Shown piece by piece: positions 25,334 to 35,252 of a stretch of DNA of 64,000 nucleotides. Made by a program: the position numbers and the translations under genes. Positions within the stretch are counted from its first letter, which is position 1. Every line of letters begins with the position of its first letter. The stretch spans positions 992,001-1,056,000 of the forward strand of contig NZ_CP034161.1 in NCBI RefSeq assembly GCF_003860525.1, given 5' to 3'. Under the pieces are notes generated by a model. It did no database searches and was not told where the DNA came from. It worked only from the letters and a program-made list of their open reading frames with translations. Source of the stretch: Epilithonimonas vandammei (GTDB lineage Bacteria > Bacteroidota > Bacteroidia > Flavobacteriales > Weeksellaceae).

Positions 25334-26092
25334 ATGAAAAATATTACCATCTTTTTATTTGTTTTCTTGATTGCAGTAGTCAAGGCTCAAACTGTTTCAG
25401 ACTACAAATACATTGTAATTCCTGCAGAATTTAATGATTTCAAAGACAACAAAGCTTACGGTTTAAGCAATCTTTTAGAGAAATCTTTGAAGGCAAAAAA
25501 ATATACAGTTTTGCCAGCTACTAAGAATAATTGGCCCGCTGATGCGTTGATTAATCCCTGCAGTATTCTGAATACAGATCTTCTGAACGACAAAAGTATG
25601 TTCAGAAATAAACTGATTCTACAGTTCAAAGATTGCAACAATAAAGTTGTTTTCAATGAAAAAGGAAGTAGTATGATAAAAGAGTTTGAGCCAGGTTTTC
25701 AAGATGCATTGAAGCAAACATTGGTAAAAATTCCGGTGTCTAATCCAACTACAACTGTGAATAAAATTGCTGAAACAACATCCACAGAGCCAATCAAAAA
25801 ACAATTGCAGGACTCAAAAGAAGCCATTTTACAAACTTCGAATGTTGTGAGATATAGCAACGGAACAATATCTGTACAAAAAATACAGATTGATAATAGT
25901 CAGTTCATTTTAGTTGATGGCAACAGTTCTGTACCTTTTGCAACACTAAAATCCACAACAAAAGAAGGTGTGTTTCGAGTAAAATTAGGTTCTGGAGAAT
26001 CCACAATTGGTTACTATGAAAATGCCAATATTGTGATTGAAATGCCCAAAGCTAATGGCGATTATATTAAAGAAGTTTTTGCTGCTAAATAA
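25334..26092 (+). CDS. Secreted protein of unknown function next to PorV-like gene
   Basis: The 252-residue product has a signal peptide (MKNITIFLFVFLIAVVKAQ). The N-terminal half (YKYIVIPAEFNDFKDNKAYGLSNLLEKSLKAKKYTVLP) resembles periplasmic domains that bind or sort outer-membrane components. The C-terminal half (FILVDGNSSVPFATLKSTTKEGVFRVKLGSGESTIGYYENANIVIEMP) looks like a small beta domain. It ends in a terminator and follows the PorV-like gene closely, so the two are probably one unit. No family assigned. Confidence 0.7.
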   Translation: MKNITIFLFVFLIAVVKAQTVSDYKYIVIPAEFNDFKDNKAYGLSNLLEKSLKAKKYTVLPATKNNWPADALINPCSILNTDLLNDKSMFRNKLILQFKDCNNKVVFNEKGSSMIKEFEPGFQDALKQTLVKIPVSNPTTTVNKIAETTSTEPIKKQLQDSKEAILQTSNVVRYSNGTISVQKIQIDNSQFILVDGNSSVPFATLKSTTKEGVFRVKLGSGESTIGYYENANIVIEMPKANGDYIKEVFAAK

Positions 26093-26118
26093 TAATTATA
26101 ATCCATAATAAAAATAAT

Positions 26119-26146
26119 AAAGCTCAGATCAATCTGAGCTTTTTCT
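26119..26146. terminator. Bidirectional terminator
   Basis: AGCTCAGA and TCTGAGCT pair around TCAA, flanked by A and T tracts, between convergent genes. Confidence 0.85.
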
Positions 26147-26160
26147 ATGAAAACCTGAAT

Positions 26161-26796
26161 TTATTTATTCGGTTGTGGTGTGTAGCGCAAGTATGGTTTT
26201 ACAACTTTTACCCCTTTAGTAAATTTTTTCTCTGCGTCTTCTTGTGAAACAGCCGGCGGAATAATTACATCTTCTCCATCTTTCCAATCTACTGGTGTTG
26301 CGATTCCATAATTATCAACCAATTGTAAAGAATCCAAAACTCTCAAGATTTCTGTGAAGTTTCTTCCTGTAGAAGCGGGATAAGTGATGATGAGTCTTAC
26401 TTTTTTATTAGGGTCGATAATTAATAAAGATCTAACTGTAAGAGTCGCACTTGCATTGGGATGAATAAAATCATACAGCTCAGACACTTTTTTGTCCTGA
26501 TCCGCAATTATTGGAAATTCTACTTCTGTATTTTGAGTTTCATTAATATCGGAGATCCAACCTTTATGATTCTCAATTCCGTCAACGCTTAAGGCTAAAA
26601 CCTTTGTATTTCTTTTATCGAATTCAGGTTTCAGTTGTGATGTTTTTCCCAATTCAGTTGTACAAACGGGTGTATAATCTGCTGGATGTGAAAATAAAAT
26701 TCCCCAGGAATCTCCGAGAAATTCATAAAAATTAAGATTTCCTAAACTGCTCTCTGCATTAAAATCTGGAGCGGTATCGCCAAGTTTTATAGACAT
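26161..26796 (-). CDS. 1-Cys peroxiredoxin (Prx6 type)
   Basis: The 211-residue peroxidase has the active site SHPADYTPVCTTELG with the peroxidatic Cys45; no second Cys occurs in the protein, so it is 1-Cys. The C-terminal extension (DWKDGEDVIIPPAVSQEDAEKKF and KPYLRYTPQP) is typical of the Prx6 subfamily. It reduces H2O2 and organic peroxides. Bacillithiol, whose synthesis enzyme BshA is encoded at 29943, could be the thiol that regenerates it, which is inference. Confidence 0.93.
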   Translation of the reverse strand: MSIKLGDTAPDFNAESSLGNLNFYEFLGDSWGILFSHPADYTPVCTTELGKTSQLKPEFDKRNTKVLALSVDGIENHKGWISDINETQNTEVEFPIIADQDKKVSELYDFIHPNASATLTVRSLLIIDPNKKVRLIITYPASTGRNFTEILRVLDSLQLVDNYGIATPVDWKDGEDVIIPPAVSQEDAEKKFTKGVKVVKPYLRYTPQPNK

Positions 26797-26887
26797 AATA
26801 TTTACAATTTTTAATTAATGAATAACAAATTTAATATAAAAAATTTAATTCATACTAATTTAGTATTATTTATTTTTAGTCACAAAA

Positions 26888-26916
26888 AAAACCACAAATT
26901 CTGTGGTTTTACTTTT
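26888..26916. terminator. Terminator of lipoprotein gene
   Basis: AAAACCACA and TGTGGTTTT pair around AATTC with a T tract on the minus strand, downstream of the gene at 26932. Confidence 0.75.
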
Positions 26917-26931
26917 TTTGTGAGGTTGGGG

Positions 26932-27441
26932 TTACAATGTTCCAATTTTGCTTTCATCAATATTGTATTTAGCAATAATCTCCTCGTAAGACAATTTTTT
27001 TAAATCTTCCAAGGTAGCGTTTTTTCCATATACCGCTGGAACTAACACCACTCTGAATGTTTGGTTATTCAAATATTGCGGAGTTGTACTAAGATCATAA
27101 GTTCCTCCGGCATAAATCATAAAATCATTTTTAGAAAAATCAAAATCATAATCTAATTCTCCCTGATCTAAATAAAGCGTTCTTGGGATCTGTTGCCAAA
27201 CGGGAGCGTTTCCAGAAGTTCCTGTCTGTCTGAAAATTACTACATAATCCTGATCCAATAATGGTTTTTTAAAACTCTGTCCGTATGACCATCCATCCGT
27301 TGCATTGTAGGAGAAATTAACATTTCGCAGATCATAAACAGCAGGATAATCTACCTGAACTTGCACCTCATCGTCCTCTTTACAGTTAAAAAGGATAAAG
27401 CTTGTGATGAACAGCAGCAGGAAAGGAAATAATTTTTTCAT
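26932..27441 (-). CDS. Lipoprotein of unknown function
   Basis: The 169-residue product has a signal with lipobox LFNC. The mature part begins with an acidic linker (KEDDEVQVQV), typical of lipoproteins exported to the cell surface in Bacteroidota. A compact domain rich in Tyr and Asp follows (WSYGQSFKKPLLDQDYVVIFRQTG...YDFDFSKNDFMIYAGGTYDLS). No family recognised. It stands alone, divergent from the GH3 gene. Confidence 0.75.
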   Translation of the reverse strand: MKKLFPFLLLFITSFILFNCKEDDEVQVQVDYPAVYDLRNVNFSYNATDGWSYGQSFKKPLLDQDYVVIFRQTGTSGNAPVWQQIPRTLYLDQGELDYDFDFSKNDFMIYAGGTYDLSTTPQYLNNQTFRVVLVPAVYGKNATLEDLKKLSYEEIIAKYNIDESKIGTL

Positions 27442-27555
27442 AATTTAAAATATTTACGTTATAATTTTGTTACCAAATTACAGACCATAAAAATAGTATT
27501 TTCCCGTGGAATTAATATCTTTATGAAATCTTTATAAAATTTAGATTTTCAAATT

Positions 27556-29307
27556 ATGAAAAGGTTAAGCCTGTCGATAATTATTTTTATCTCTCAATTA
27601 TATTCCGCTCAATATCAGCCTAAAAATATTTCTAATTCGGATATTAAAAAAGCTAATGATTGGGTCGATAAAACTTATAATTCGCTTTCGCAAGATGAGA
27701 AGATGGGACAACTTTTTATTGTGGCTCTTTATACCAATAAAGGCGAAGAGTTTATCAACCAAATAAGGAATATTGTTAAGAATGAGAAGATTGGAGGACT
27801 GATTCTGATGCAGGATGATGCAGCGAGAGAAATCAATCTGGTGAATGAATTTCAGTCCCAATCGAAAGTGCCATTGATGATAGGAATGGATGCCGAATGG
27901 GGCGTTTTTCAAAGAATCGCAAAAGCTCATAAATATCCCTGGGCAATAACTTTGGGTGCAATTCAGGATAAGAATCTTATTACAGAGATGTCTGCAAAAA
28001 TTGCTGAAGATTGCAAAAGAATGGGTGTCAATTGGGATTTTGCGCCAGTTGTAGATGTTAATACCAATCCTAATAATCCGATTATTGGAAACCGTAGTTT
28101 TGGTTCCGATGTAGGTAATGTCATCAATTCAGCTTCAGCCTATGCTAACGGTTTGCAGGACAACAGAATTTTGGCCGCGATTAAACATTTTCCGGGTCAC
28201 GGTGATACAGACAAAGATTCCCATCTGGATTTGCCGGTTGTTTCTCATAATTTGGAAAGATTGGAAAAAATCGAAATTGCACCTTTCAAAGCGTTGATGA
28301 ATAAAGGAATTGGTGGTGTTATGGTTGCGCATCTTTACGTTCCAAGTCTTGAAAATGAAAAAGGAATTCCGGCTTCGGTTTCTAAAAAAATTGTGACCGG
28401 ACTTTTGAAAGAAAAATTAGGTTACAAAGGTTTGATTATCACCGATGCGCTTAATATGGGTGCAGTTGCCAATAAATTCAAAGCGGGAGAATTGGATGCA
28501 ATGGCTTTCAAAGCAGGAAATGATTTGATGTTATTTTCACAGGATGTTGCAACTGGAAAAAAATTAATCCAAAAAGCGATTGATAACGGCGAAATCCAGC
28601 AAAATAGAGTAGAAGAGAGCGTAAAGAAGATTCTTTTGACTAAATATTATTTAGGTTTAAATCAATACAACAATATCAATCCTGTAAATGTGAACGAGGA
28701 TTTGAATAATGCGTCGCATTCTGCTTTAGTTCAAAAAATGTATGCGAATGCTTTGACGTTAATTAAGGATGAGAAGAAGCTTTTGCCTTTGGATTGTAAA
28801 GAAACGTACTATTACGTTTCGTTAGAAGAAGCGCCTTATGAAACTTTCCTGAATCAACTTAATCTCGGAACAACAGTTATTTTTAAAAATTCAAATGAAA
28901 TCAATACAATCCCAGCAAATTCAAAAGTGATTGTTGGCTTTCATAAAGATAATTCTACAGCTTATAAACCTTACAAAATTTCTGATGCAAGCAAGAAGAT
29001 TTTGTCAGATTTAACCAAGAATCAAAATGTCATTTTGGATGTTTTCGGGAGTCCTTATGCGTTGAAAGATATTGATATTTCTAAAGTTTCTACAGTTTTG
29101 GTTTCTTACGAAAATAATGACGACGCAATGAAAGCCACAGCCAACGGAATTTTGGGACAAACAAAAATCTCAGGAAGACTTCCAGTTTTGGTAAATGACC
29201 AATTGAAATTCGGACTAGGAATGGATGTCGAGGCTAAAAATCCAAGCAATCAAACTGATAGAAAAAATAGCTTAGAAACCAAAAATTCTAAGACTGTAAT
29301 TGAGTAA
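27556..29307 (+). CDS. Exported glycoside hydrolase family 3 (NagZ-like)
   Basis: The 583-residue protein has a signal peptide (MKRLSLSIIIFISQLYSAQ). The catalytic barrel shows KHFPGHGDTDKDSH, the NagZ-type loop whose Asp-His pair acts as acid/base, and the nucleophile Asp in LIITDALNMGAV. This suggests beta-N-acetylhexosaminidase action on peptidoglycan fragments or chitin-like sugars. A second domain (about 400-560) resembles GH3_C without the serine-hydrolase domain found in longer family members. The end (SNQTDRKNSLETKNSKT) is low complexity. Substrate is inference. Confidence 0.87.
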   Translation: MKRLSLSIIIFISQLYSAQYQPKNISNSDIKKANDWVDKTYNSLSQDEKMGQLFIVALYTNKGEEFINQIRNIVKNEKIGGLILMQDDAAREINLVNEFQSQSKVPLMIGMDAEWGVFQRIAKAHKYPWAITLGAIQDKNLITEMSAKIAEDCKRMGVNWDFAPVVDVNTNPNNPIIGNRSFGSDVGNVINSASAYANGLQDNRILAAIKHFPGHGDTDKDSHLDLPVVSHNLERLEKIEIAPFKALMNKGIGGVMVAHLYVPSLENEKGIPASVSKKIVTGLLKEKLGYKGLIITDALNMGAVANKFKAGELDAMAFKAGNDLMLFSQDVATGKKLIQKAIDNGEIQQNRVEESVKKILLTKYYLGLNQYNNINPVNVNEDLNNASHSALVQKMYANALTLIKDEKKLLPLDCKETYYYVSLEEAPYETFLNQLNLGTTVIFKNSNEINTIPANSKVIVGFHKDNSTAYKPYKISDASKKILSDLTKNQNVILDVFGSPYALKDIDISKVSTVLVSYENNDDAMKATANGILGQTKISGRLPVLVNDQLKFGLGMDVEAKNPSNQTDRKNSLETKNSKTVIE

Positions 29308-29312
29308 ATTTG

Positions 29313-29333
29313 AAACCACAAAAGTCACAAAAG
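29313..29333 (+). repeat. 21-base direct repeat, copy 1, before GxxExxY gene
   Basis: AACCACAAAAGTCACAAAAG preceded by A. An exact copy follows the next gene at 29794-29814, and an inverted copy is at 29898-29916. Confidence 0.8.
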
Positions 29334-29377
29334 CTTTTTTTATTTTTAAGTTCAAAAAAGAAAGCCAAACATAAATA

Positions 29378-29785
29378 ATGATAACACAATCTTATTTGAC
29401 AGATTTAACTTATAAAATAAACGGAGCTTGTATTGAAGTTCACAAACATTTAGGTTCTGGCTTATTAGAAAGTGTTTATTGTGAAGCTTTGAAAGAAGAA
29501 TTTGCTTTAAGAAATATTAATTTTAAATCTGAATTTAGAATTAATGTTATTTATAAAGAAAAGACTCTAAATTGTGATTTCAGATGTGATTTTTTGATTG
29601 AAGATATAATTGTTTTGGAAATTAAGTCAGTCAAAAAGTTTGATGAAATGCATAAAGCTCAACTCTTAAATTATATGGCATTATTAAAAATTCCGAAAGG
29701 AATTCTTATTAATTTCAATGTGAAAAATATCTTTCACGAAGGACAAGAAACATTTGTCAATAAATATTACGAACAATTAATGTGA
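29378..29785 (+). CDS. GxxExxY family protein
   Basis: This 135-residue protein has the name-giving motif in HLGSGLLESVYCEAL. A PD-(D/E)xK-like core follows (CDFLIEDIIVLEIKSV with Asp, Glu and Lys spaced as in that nuclease fold), then AQLLNYMALLKIPKGILINFN. The role of the family is unknown; nuclease or nucleotide-binding activity is inferred from the fold. It is AT-richer than its neighbours and bracketed by identical 21-base repeats, which may mark it as a mobile or repeat-captured gene. Confidence 0.85.
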   Translation: MITQSYLTDLTYKINGACIEVHKHLGSGLLESVYCEALKEEFALRNINFKSEFRINVIYKEKTLNCDFRCDFLIEDIIVLEIKSVKKFDEMHKAQLLNYMALLKIPKGILINFNVKNIFHEGQETFVNKYYEQLM

Positions 29786-29793
29786 TTTTTTAT

Positions 29794-29916
29794 AAACCAC
29801 AAAAGTCACAAAAGAAAGAGCAAAAATTCTCTTTTTAAAGTAGAATGCTAAACCTTATTTTATCTTTAAAAATCAGATTGATTTCTCTTCAAAAAATTTT
29901 TGTGACTTTTGTGGTT
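29794..29916. repeat. Direct and inverted copies of the 21-base repeat
   Basis: Copy 2 at 29794-29814 is identical to copy 1 at 29313-29333. The inverted form TTTTGTGACTTTTGTGGTT lies at 29898-29916, so the interval can form a long hairpin with 19-base arms. No gene in the interval. Confidence 0.8.
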
Positions 29917-29942
29917 CAAAAATAAAACAATAAAAAAGTAAA

Positions 29943-31097
29943 ATGAAAATAGGAATACTTTGCTATCCAACTTACGGCGGAAGCGGAATTGTAGCAACAG
30001 AATTAGGAATGAGTTTAGCCGATAAAGGCTTTGAAGTTCATTTCATCAGTTCTGCATTGCCAGCACGTTTGGATGTTACCAATCCGAATATTTTTTTCCA
30101 TAAAGTTAACGTTCAGACCTATCCGTTGTTCCAATATCAGCCTTATGATATCGCATTGTCATCGATGATTTATCGTGTGGTTAATCTTTACAAATTGGAT
30201 ATTCTTCACGCTCATTATGCGATTCCTTATGCTTATGCGGCATTTACGGCGAAGCAAATGTTGAAAGCAGATAACAAAGATATTCCTTTGGTAACAACAC
30301 TTCACGGGACAGACATTACTTTGGTTGGACAACATCCGAGTTATAAACACGCTGTCGAATTTTCTATCAATCAAAGTGATACAATCACGTCGGTTTCCGA
30401 AAGTCTGAAAAAGGACACTTTGCAGTTTTTTGATATTCAGAAGGATATCCAGGTGATTAACAATTTTATAGATAATTCTGTTTTTGATGAAGAAGGGAAT
30501 GCCTGCCAAAGAAAGCAATTTGCTAATGATGATGAGAAGATACTGATCCACGTTTCCAATCTTCGTCCAGTGAAAAGAATTCAGGATGTTTTGGAGATCT
30601 TCAAAAATGTCAATAAAAAAGTCAAGTCAAAACTAATTATTATTGGCGAAGGTCCGGAAATGGAAAAAATCTCTGAGTTTATGGAAAATAATCCAGAACT
30701 GATTGGAGAAATCAAATTACTCGGAAAAGTCAATGATCTATACAGAATTCTACAACTTTCCGATGTTTTCCTTTTACCTTCGGAGCAGGAAAGTTTCGGT
30801 TTGGCGGCTTTGGAAGCAATGGCTGCGAGAACGCCAGTTATTAGTAGCAATGCAGGCGGAATTCCGGAAGTAAATATCCAGGGAGAAACTGGATTTTTGG
30901 CAGAAATAGGCAACGTAGAAGCAATGTCAAATTATTGTATCAAATTGTTGAGTGATGAAAAACTTCTTTCAGAAATGAAAAAGAATGCAAAAGCGCAAGC
31001 AATCCATTTTGACTTGAAAAATATTCTTCCGATTTATATTGATATGTACGAAACTACTATTGCAAAATTTGAAGAAGCTAAGTATAAGAATGTGTAA
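29943..31097 (+). CDS. bshA: N-acetyl-alpha-D-glucosaminyl L-malate synthase BshA
   Basis: This 384-residue GT4 glycosyltransferase performs the first step of bacillithiol synthesis, joining GlcNAc from UDP-GlcNAc to L-malate. The start MKIGILCYPTYGGSGIVATELG, segments HAHYAIPYAYAAFTAK and TLHGTDITLVG, and the GT4 sugar-nucleotide motif EQESFGLAALEAMA are all as in BshA. Length is normal. bshB and bshC are not in the window. It stands between repeat elements and is probably transcribed alone. Confidence 0.93.
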   Translation: MKIGILCYPTYGGSGIVATELGMSLADKGFEVHFISSALPARLDVTNPNIFFHKVNVQTYPLFQYQPYDIALSSMIYRVVNLYKLDILHAHYAIPYAYAAFTAKQMLKADNKDIPLVTTLHGTDITLVGQHPSYKHAVEFSINQSDTITSVSESLKKDTLQFFDIQKDIQVINNFIDNSVFDEEGNACQRKQFANDDEKILIHVSNLRPVKRIQDVLEIFKNVNKKVKSKLIIIGEGPEMEKISEFMENNPELIGEIKLLGKVNDLYRILQLSDVFLLPSEQESFGLAALEAMAARTPVISSNAGGIPEVNIQGETGFLAEIGNVEAMSNYCIKLLSDEKLLSEMKKNAKAQAIHFDLKNILPIYIDMYETTIAKFEEAKYKNV

Positions 31098-31121
31098 AAA
31101 TCTTAAATATAAATCATAAGT

Positions 31122-31191
31122 CTTCGACTCCGCTCAGACTGACAATCCTGAATATTTAAAATTCGAGATGTCACAATGAGCGGAGTCGAAG
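31122..31191. repeat. Palindromic intergenic repeat (CTTCGACTCCGCTCA)
   Basis: CTTCGACTCCGCTCA (31122-31136) and its exact complement TGAGCGGAGTCGAAG (31177-31191) flank a 40-base spacer and extend imperfectly to GACA/TGTC. The GC-rich arms stand out against the AT-rich surroundings and look like an interspersed REP-like element. Confidence 0.75.
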
Positions 31192-31248
31192 TGTTTTAGA
31201 TTATTAATTAACATTTTCAAATCTATATTTAAAATATTTCTGTAACTT

Positions 31249-31280
31249 AACCTTCCGGAGTTTTTCTTCGGAGGGTTTTT
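31249..31280 (+). terminator. Terminator after bshA region
   Basis: ACCTTCCG and CGGAGGGT pair (one wobble) around a T-rich loop and are followed by TTTTTG. Confidence 0.65.
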
Positions 31281-31303
31281 GTTTAACGGAAATCAACACA
31301 CAA

Positions 31304-32566
31304 ATGAATGAAGACATATTGCAATATATCTGGAATTATAAGAAATTCCGGAGCTTCGATTTCATCTCGACAGACGGACGGGTTATCGAAATATTAGAAT
31401 TCGGAGAGTGGAATAAGAATTCTGGTCCAGATTTTCTGTTTGCGAAAATTAAGATTGATGATATTATTTTTGCCGGCAATATTGAGATACATACCAAAGC
31501 TTCGGATTGGTTTTTTCATAATCATTCTGGCAATCCTGAGTTTGGAAACCTAATTCTTCACGCTGTTTATATTAATGATTGTGATATTCCGGAGCTAGAA
31601 CAACATAACATTCCGACTTTGGAACTCAAAAGTTATATTGATGAAGAACTGATTCAAAAACATCAAAATCTGAAAGCCGAACATTCTTTTATAGCTTGTG
31701 AAGAGTTATTTGATAAGAATAAAATTCCTTTATTTTTTGAAGAAACTGTTTTGCTCAAAAAGTTAGAAGCCAAGTCACAAATCTTCCAAGAATCGCTAAG
31801 CAACAATCAAAATAATTATGAAGCAGTTTTGTTTCAAAATCTGGTTTATACTTTCGGATTAAAAGTGAATGCAGAAATTTTTCTTCAGATGGCAGAAAGT
31901 TTGGACTTTTCGGTTATCCAAAAAATCAAGCAAAATCATGTTCATTTAGAAGCTTTGTTTTTTGGAATCTGTGGATTTTTGGATCATCCTTCAGACGAAA
32001 AAATGCAAGTTTGGAAACGAGAATTCGATTTCTTGAAAGTCAAATTTAATTTATCAGATTTTAAAATTCATCCCAAATTTTCAAAGCTTCGTCCACCGAA
32101 TTTTCCCACTATAAGATTGTCGCAATTAGCCAATCTTTACCATTCTCAACCCAATCTCTTTTCGAAGATTATTGAAGCAAAAACGATTGAAGATTTGTAC
32201 AATATTTTCAAAAATGTCAAAGCTTGCGAATATTGGGATAATCGGTTTAATTTTGGAAAGATTTCAACAGTTGAGGGTAAGAAATATCTTAGTCAGGATT
32301 TTATTGATTTGATTATCATTAATACGATCTTGCCGATGAAGTATTTCTATCATAAAAATCATAATCCGGAAATAGTTGATGTTATTTTTGACTTCTACAA
32401 ACAGATGAAACCAGAGAAAAATTCAGTTTTGGATGAATGGAAACAGTTAGGAATGAAATTCGAAAATGCGTTGGAAACACAGGCTTTCCTCTATCAATAC
32501 AAACTATTTTGCAATCATAAAAAATGCTTAAATTGCAGTGTTGGTTTTCAGCTGCTGAAAACATAA
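31304..32566 (+). CDS. DUF2851 family protein
   Basis: The 420-residue soluble protein is recognised as DUF2851 from its N-terminus: FGEWNKNSGPDFLFAKIKIDDIIFAGNIEIHTKASDW, followed by HAVYINDCDIP. The last residues contain a CNHKKCLNC motif that could bind metal. The family is almost confined to Bacteroidota and has no known function; the N-terminal fold looks nuclease-like by its G-D-F...E-I-H arrangement, which is inference. The PspC-like gene follows 19 bases later. Confidence 0.83.
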   Translation: MNEDILQYIWNYKKFRSFDFISTDGRVIEILEFGEWNKNSGPDFLFAKIKIDDIIFAGNIEIHTKASDWFFHNHSGNPEFGNLILHAVYINDCDIPELEQHNIPTLELKSYIDEELIQKHQNLKAEHSFIACEELFDKNKIPLFFEETVLLKKLEAKSQIFQESLSNNQNNYEAVLFQNLVYTFGLKVNAEIFLQMAESLDFSVIQKIKQNHVHLEALFFGICGFLDHPSDEKMQVWKREFDFLKVKFNLSDFKIHPKFSKLRPPNFPTIRLSQLANLYHSQPNLFSKIIEAKTIEDLYNIFKNVKACEYWDNRFNFGKISTVEGKKYLSQDFIDLIIINTILPMKYFYHKNHNPEIVDVIFDFYKQMKPEKNSVLDEWKQLGMKFENALETQAFLYQYKLFCNHKKCLNCSVGFQLLKT

Positions 32567-32585
32567 GATTAATCAGACTAAAGAA

Positions 32586-32822
32586 ATGAAAGAGCCTAAA
32601 ATTATCAATGGTTTGCGCCATAAAATGGAAAGAGAATGGTTTGGCGTTTTGACCAGATACGGAACCAAACTCGGAATACCAGTTTCCAAACTTCGCGTTT
32701 TTTTCATTTACTCAACTTTTGCTACTGCCGGGATTTTCTTTTTGTTTTATCTTGGTCTGGCATTTATGCTTTGGATAAAAGACTGCATCGTTACGAAGAG
32801 ACCAAGTGTTTTTGATTTGTAA
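32586..32822 (+). CDS. PspC domain membrane protein
   Basis: The 78-residue protein has the short PspC fold: amphipathic N-terminus (LRHKMEREWFGVLTRYGTKLGIPVSKLRVFFIYSTFA) and one strong transmembrane helix (TAGIFFLFYLGLAFMLWI). PspC-type proteins sit in the inner membrane and respond to envelope stress. Its position 19 bases after the DUF2851 gene suggests one transcript. Its stop is 11 bases from the border of an inserted IS5-type element. Confidence 0.82.
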   Translation: MKEPKIINGLRHKMEREWFGVLTRYGTKLGIPVSKLRVFFIYSTFATAGIFFLFYLGLAFMLWIKDCIVTKRPSVFDL

Positions 32823-32833
32823 ACCTATAAATA

Positions 32834-34297
<1,464 letters not shown>

Positions 34298-34381
34298 TAA
34301 ATATGTCGGTGCTTCGCATCTGTTTTTGAGACTCTTTATTCCAGAAATTTTTTGCAACTTCGTTGCTTCATAAAATAAAAA

Positions 34382-34415
34382 AAATCCGATTGAAAGCTCA
34401 ATCGGATTTATATTT
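34382..34415 (-). terminator. Terminator of the sdhCAB operon
   Basis: AAATCCGATTGA and TCAATCGGATTT pair perfectly around AAGC, with T residues following on the minus strand. Confidence 0.87.
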
Positions 34416-34455
34416 TAAAAGAAGTCTAGTCTAGCTTCTACATCTAATTTTATTA

Positions 34456-35229
34456 TTAAGAATTAGCTGTAGAAAGGTTAGCCACTGCAAATTCGCGGTT
34501 CATTCTCGCAATGACTTCAAGAGAAATACCTTTAGGGCATTCTACTTCGCAGGCACCAGTGTTAGAGCAGTTTCCGAATCCTTCTTCGTCCATTGCTTTT
34601 ACCATATTCAGAACTCTTCTTTTTGCTTCTACACGACCTTGTGGTAATAATGCGAACTGAGAAACTTTTGCACCAACGAACAACATTGCAGAACCGTTTT
34701 TACAAGTTGCTACACAAGCTCCACAACCAATACAAGCTGCTGCATCCATCGCTTTGTCTGCATCTTCTTTTGGTACTAGAATTGCGTTCGCATCCAAAGT
34801 GTTTCCTGAAGTGTTTACAGAAACAAATCCACCTGCAGCCATCACTCTGTCAAATGCACTTCTGTCAACCACCAAATCCTTGATTACAGGAAAAGCAGCA
34901 CTTCTCCAAGGTTCTATATGAATCGTTTCGCCATCTTTGAAATGACGCATATGCAGCTGGCAAGTGGTGATTCCTGTATCTGGACCGTGCGCTCTACCAT
35001 TGATGTAAAGGGAACACATTCCGCAGATTCCTTCTCGACAATCGTGGTCAAAAGCAACAGGGTCTTTCCCCTGGTTGATTAATTGCTCGTTTAGGATATC
35101 CAACATTTCCAGGAATGAAGAATCCGTAGATACGTCAGAAATTTTATAAGTTTCGAATTGCCCCTTCGATTTATTATTTTTTTGTCTCCAAATTTTCAGC
35201 GTAAGATTTAAGCCTTTTTTTGCACTCAT
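34456..35229 (-). CDS. sdhB: Succinate dehydrogenase/fumarate reductase iron-sulfur subunit
   Basis: The 257-residue subunit has the plant-type [2Fe-2S] domain ([15 protein letters not shown]) and two C-terminal cluster motifs: [14 protein letters not shown] for [4Fe-4S] and [15 protein letters not shown] for [3Fe-4S]. It passes electrons from the SdhA flavin to the SdhC haems. It is the last gene of sdhCAB, 23 bases after sdhA, and is followed by a strong terminator. Confidence 0.95.
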   Translation of the reverse strand: MSAKKGLNLTLKIWRQKNNKSKGQFETYKISDVSTDSSFLEMLDILNEQLINQGKDPVAFDHDCREGICGMCSLYINGRAHGPDTGITTCQLHMRHFKDGETIHIEPWRSAAFPVIKDLVVDRSAFDRVMAAGGFVSVNTSGNTLDANAILVPKEDADKAMDAAACIGCGACVATCKNGSAMLFVGAKVSQFALLPQGRVEAKRRVLNMVKAMDEEGFGNCSNTGACEVECPKGISLEVIARMNREFAVANLSTANS

Positions 35230-35252
35230 TTTTATATATTTTTGAATGGAGA

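Noticed and set aside
29313..29916. CRISPR array from the repeated 21-base units
   Set aside because: Only three copies, one inverted, unequal spacing and a gene between two of them.
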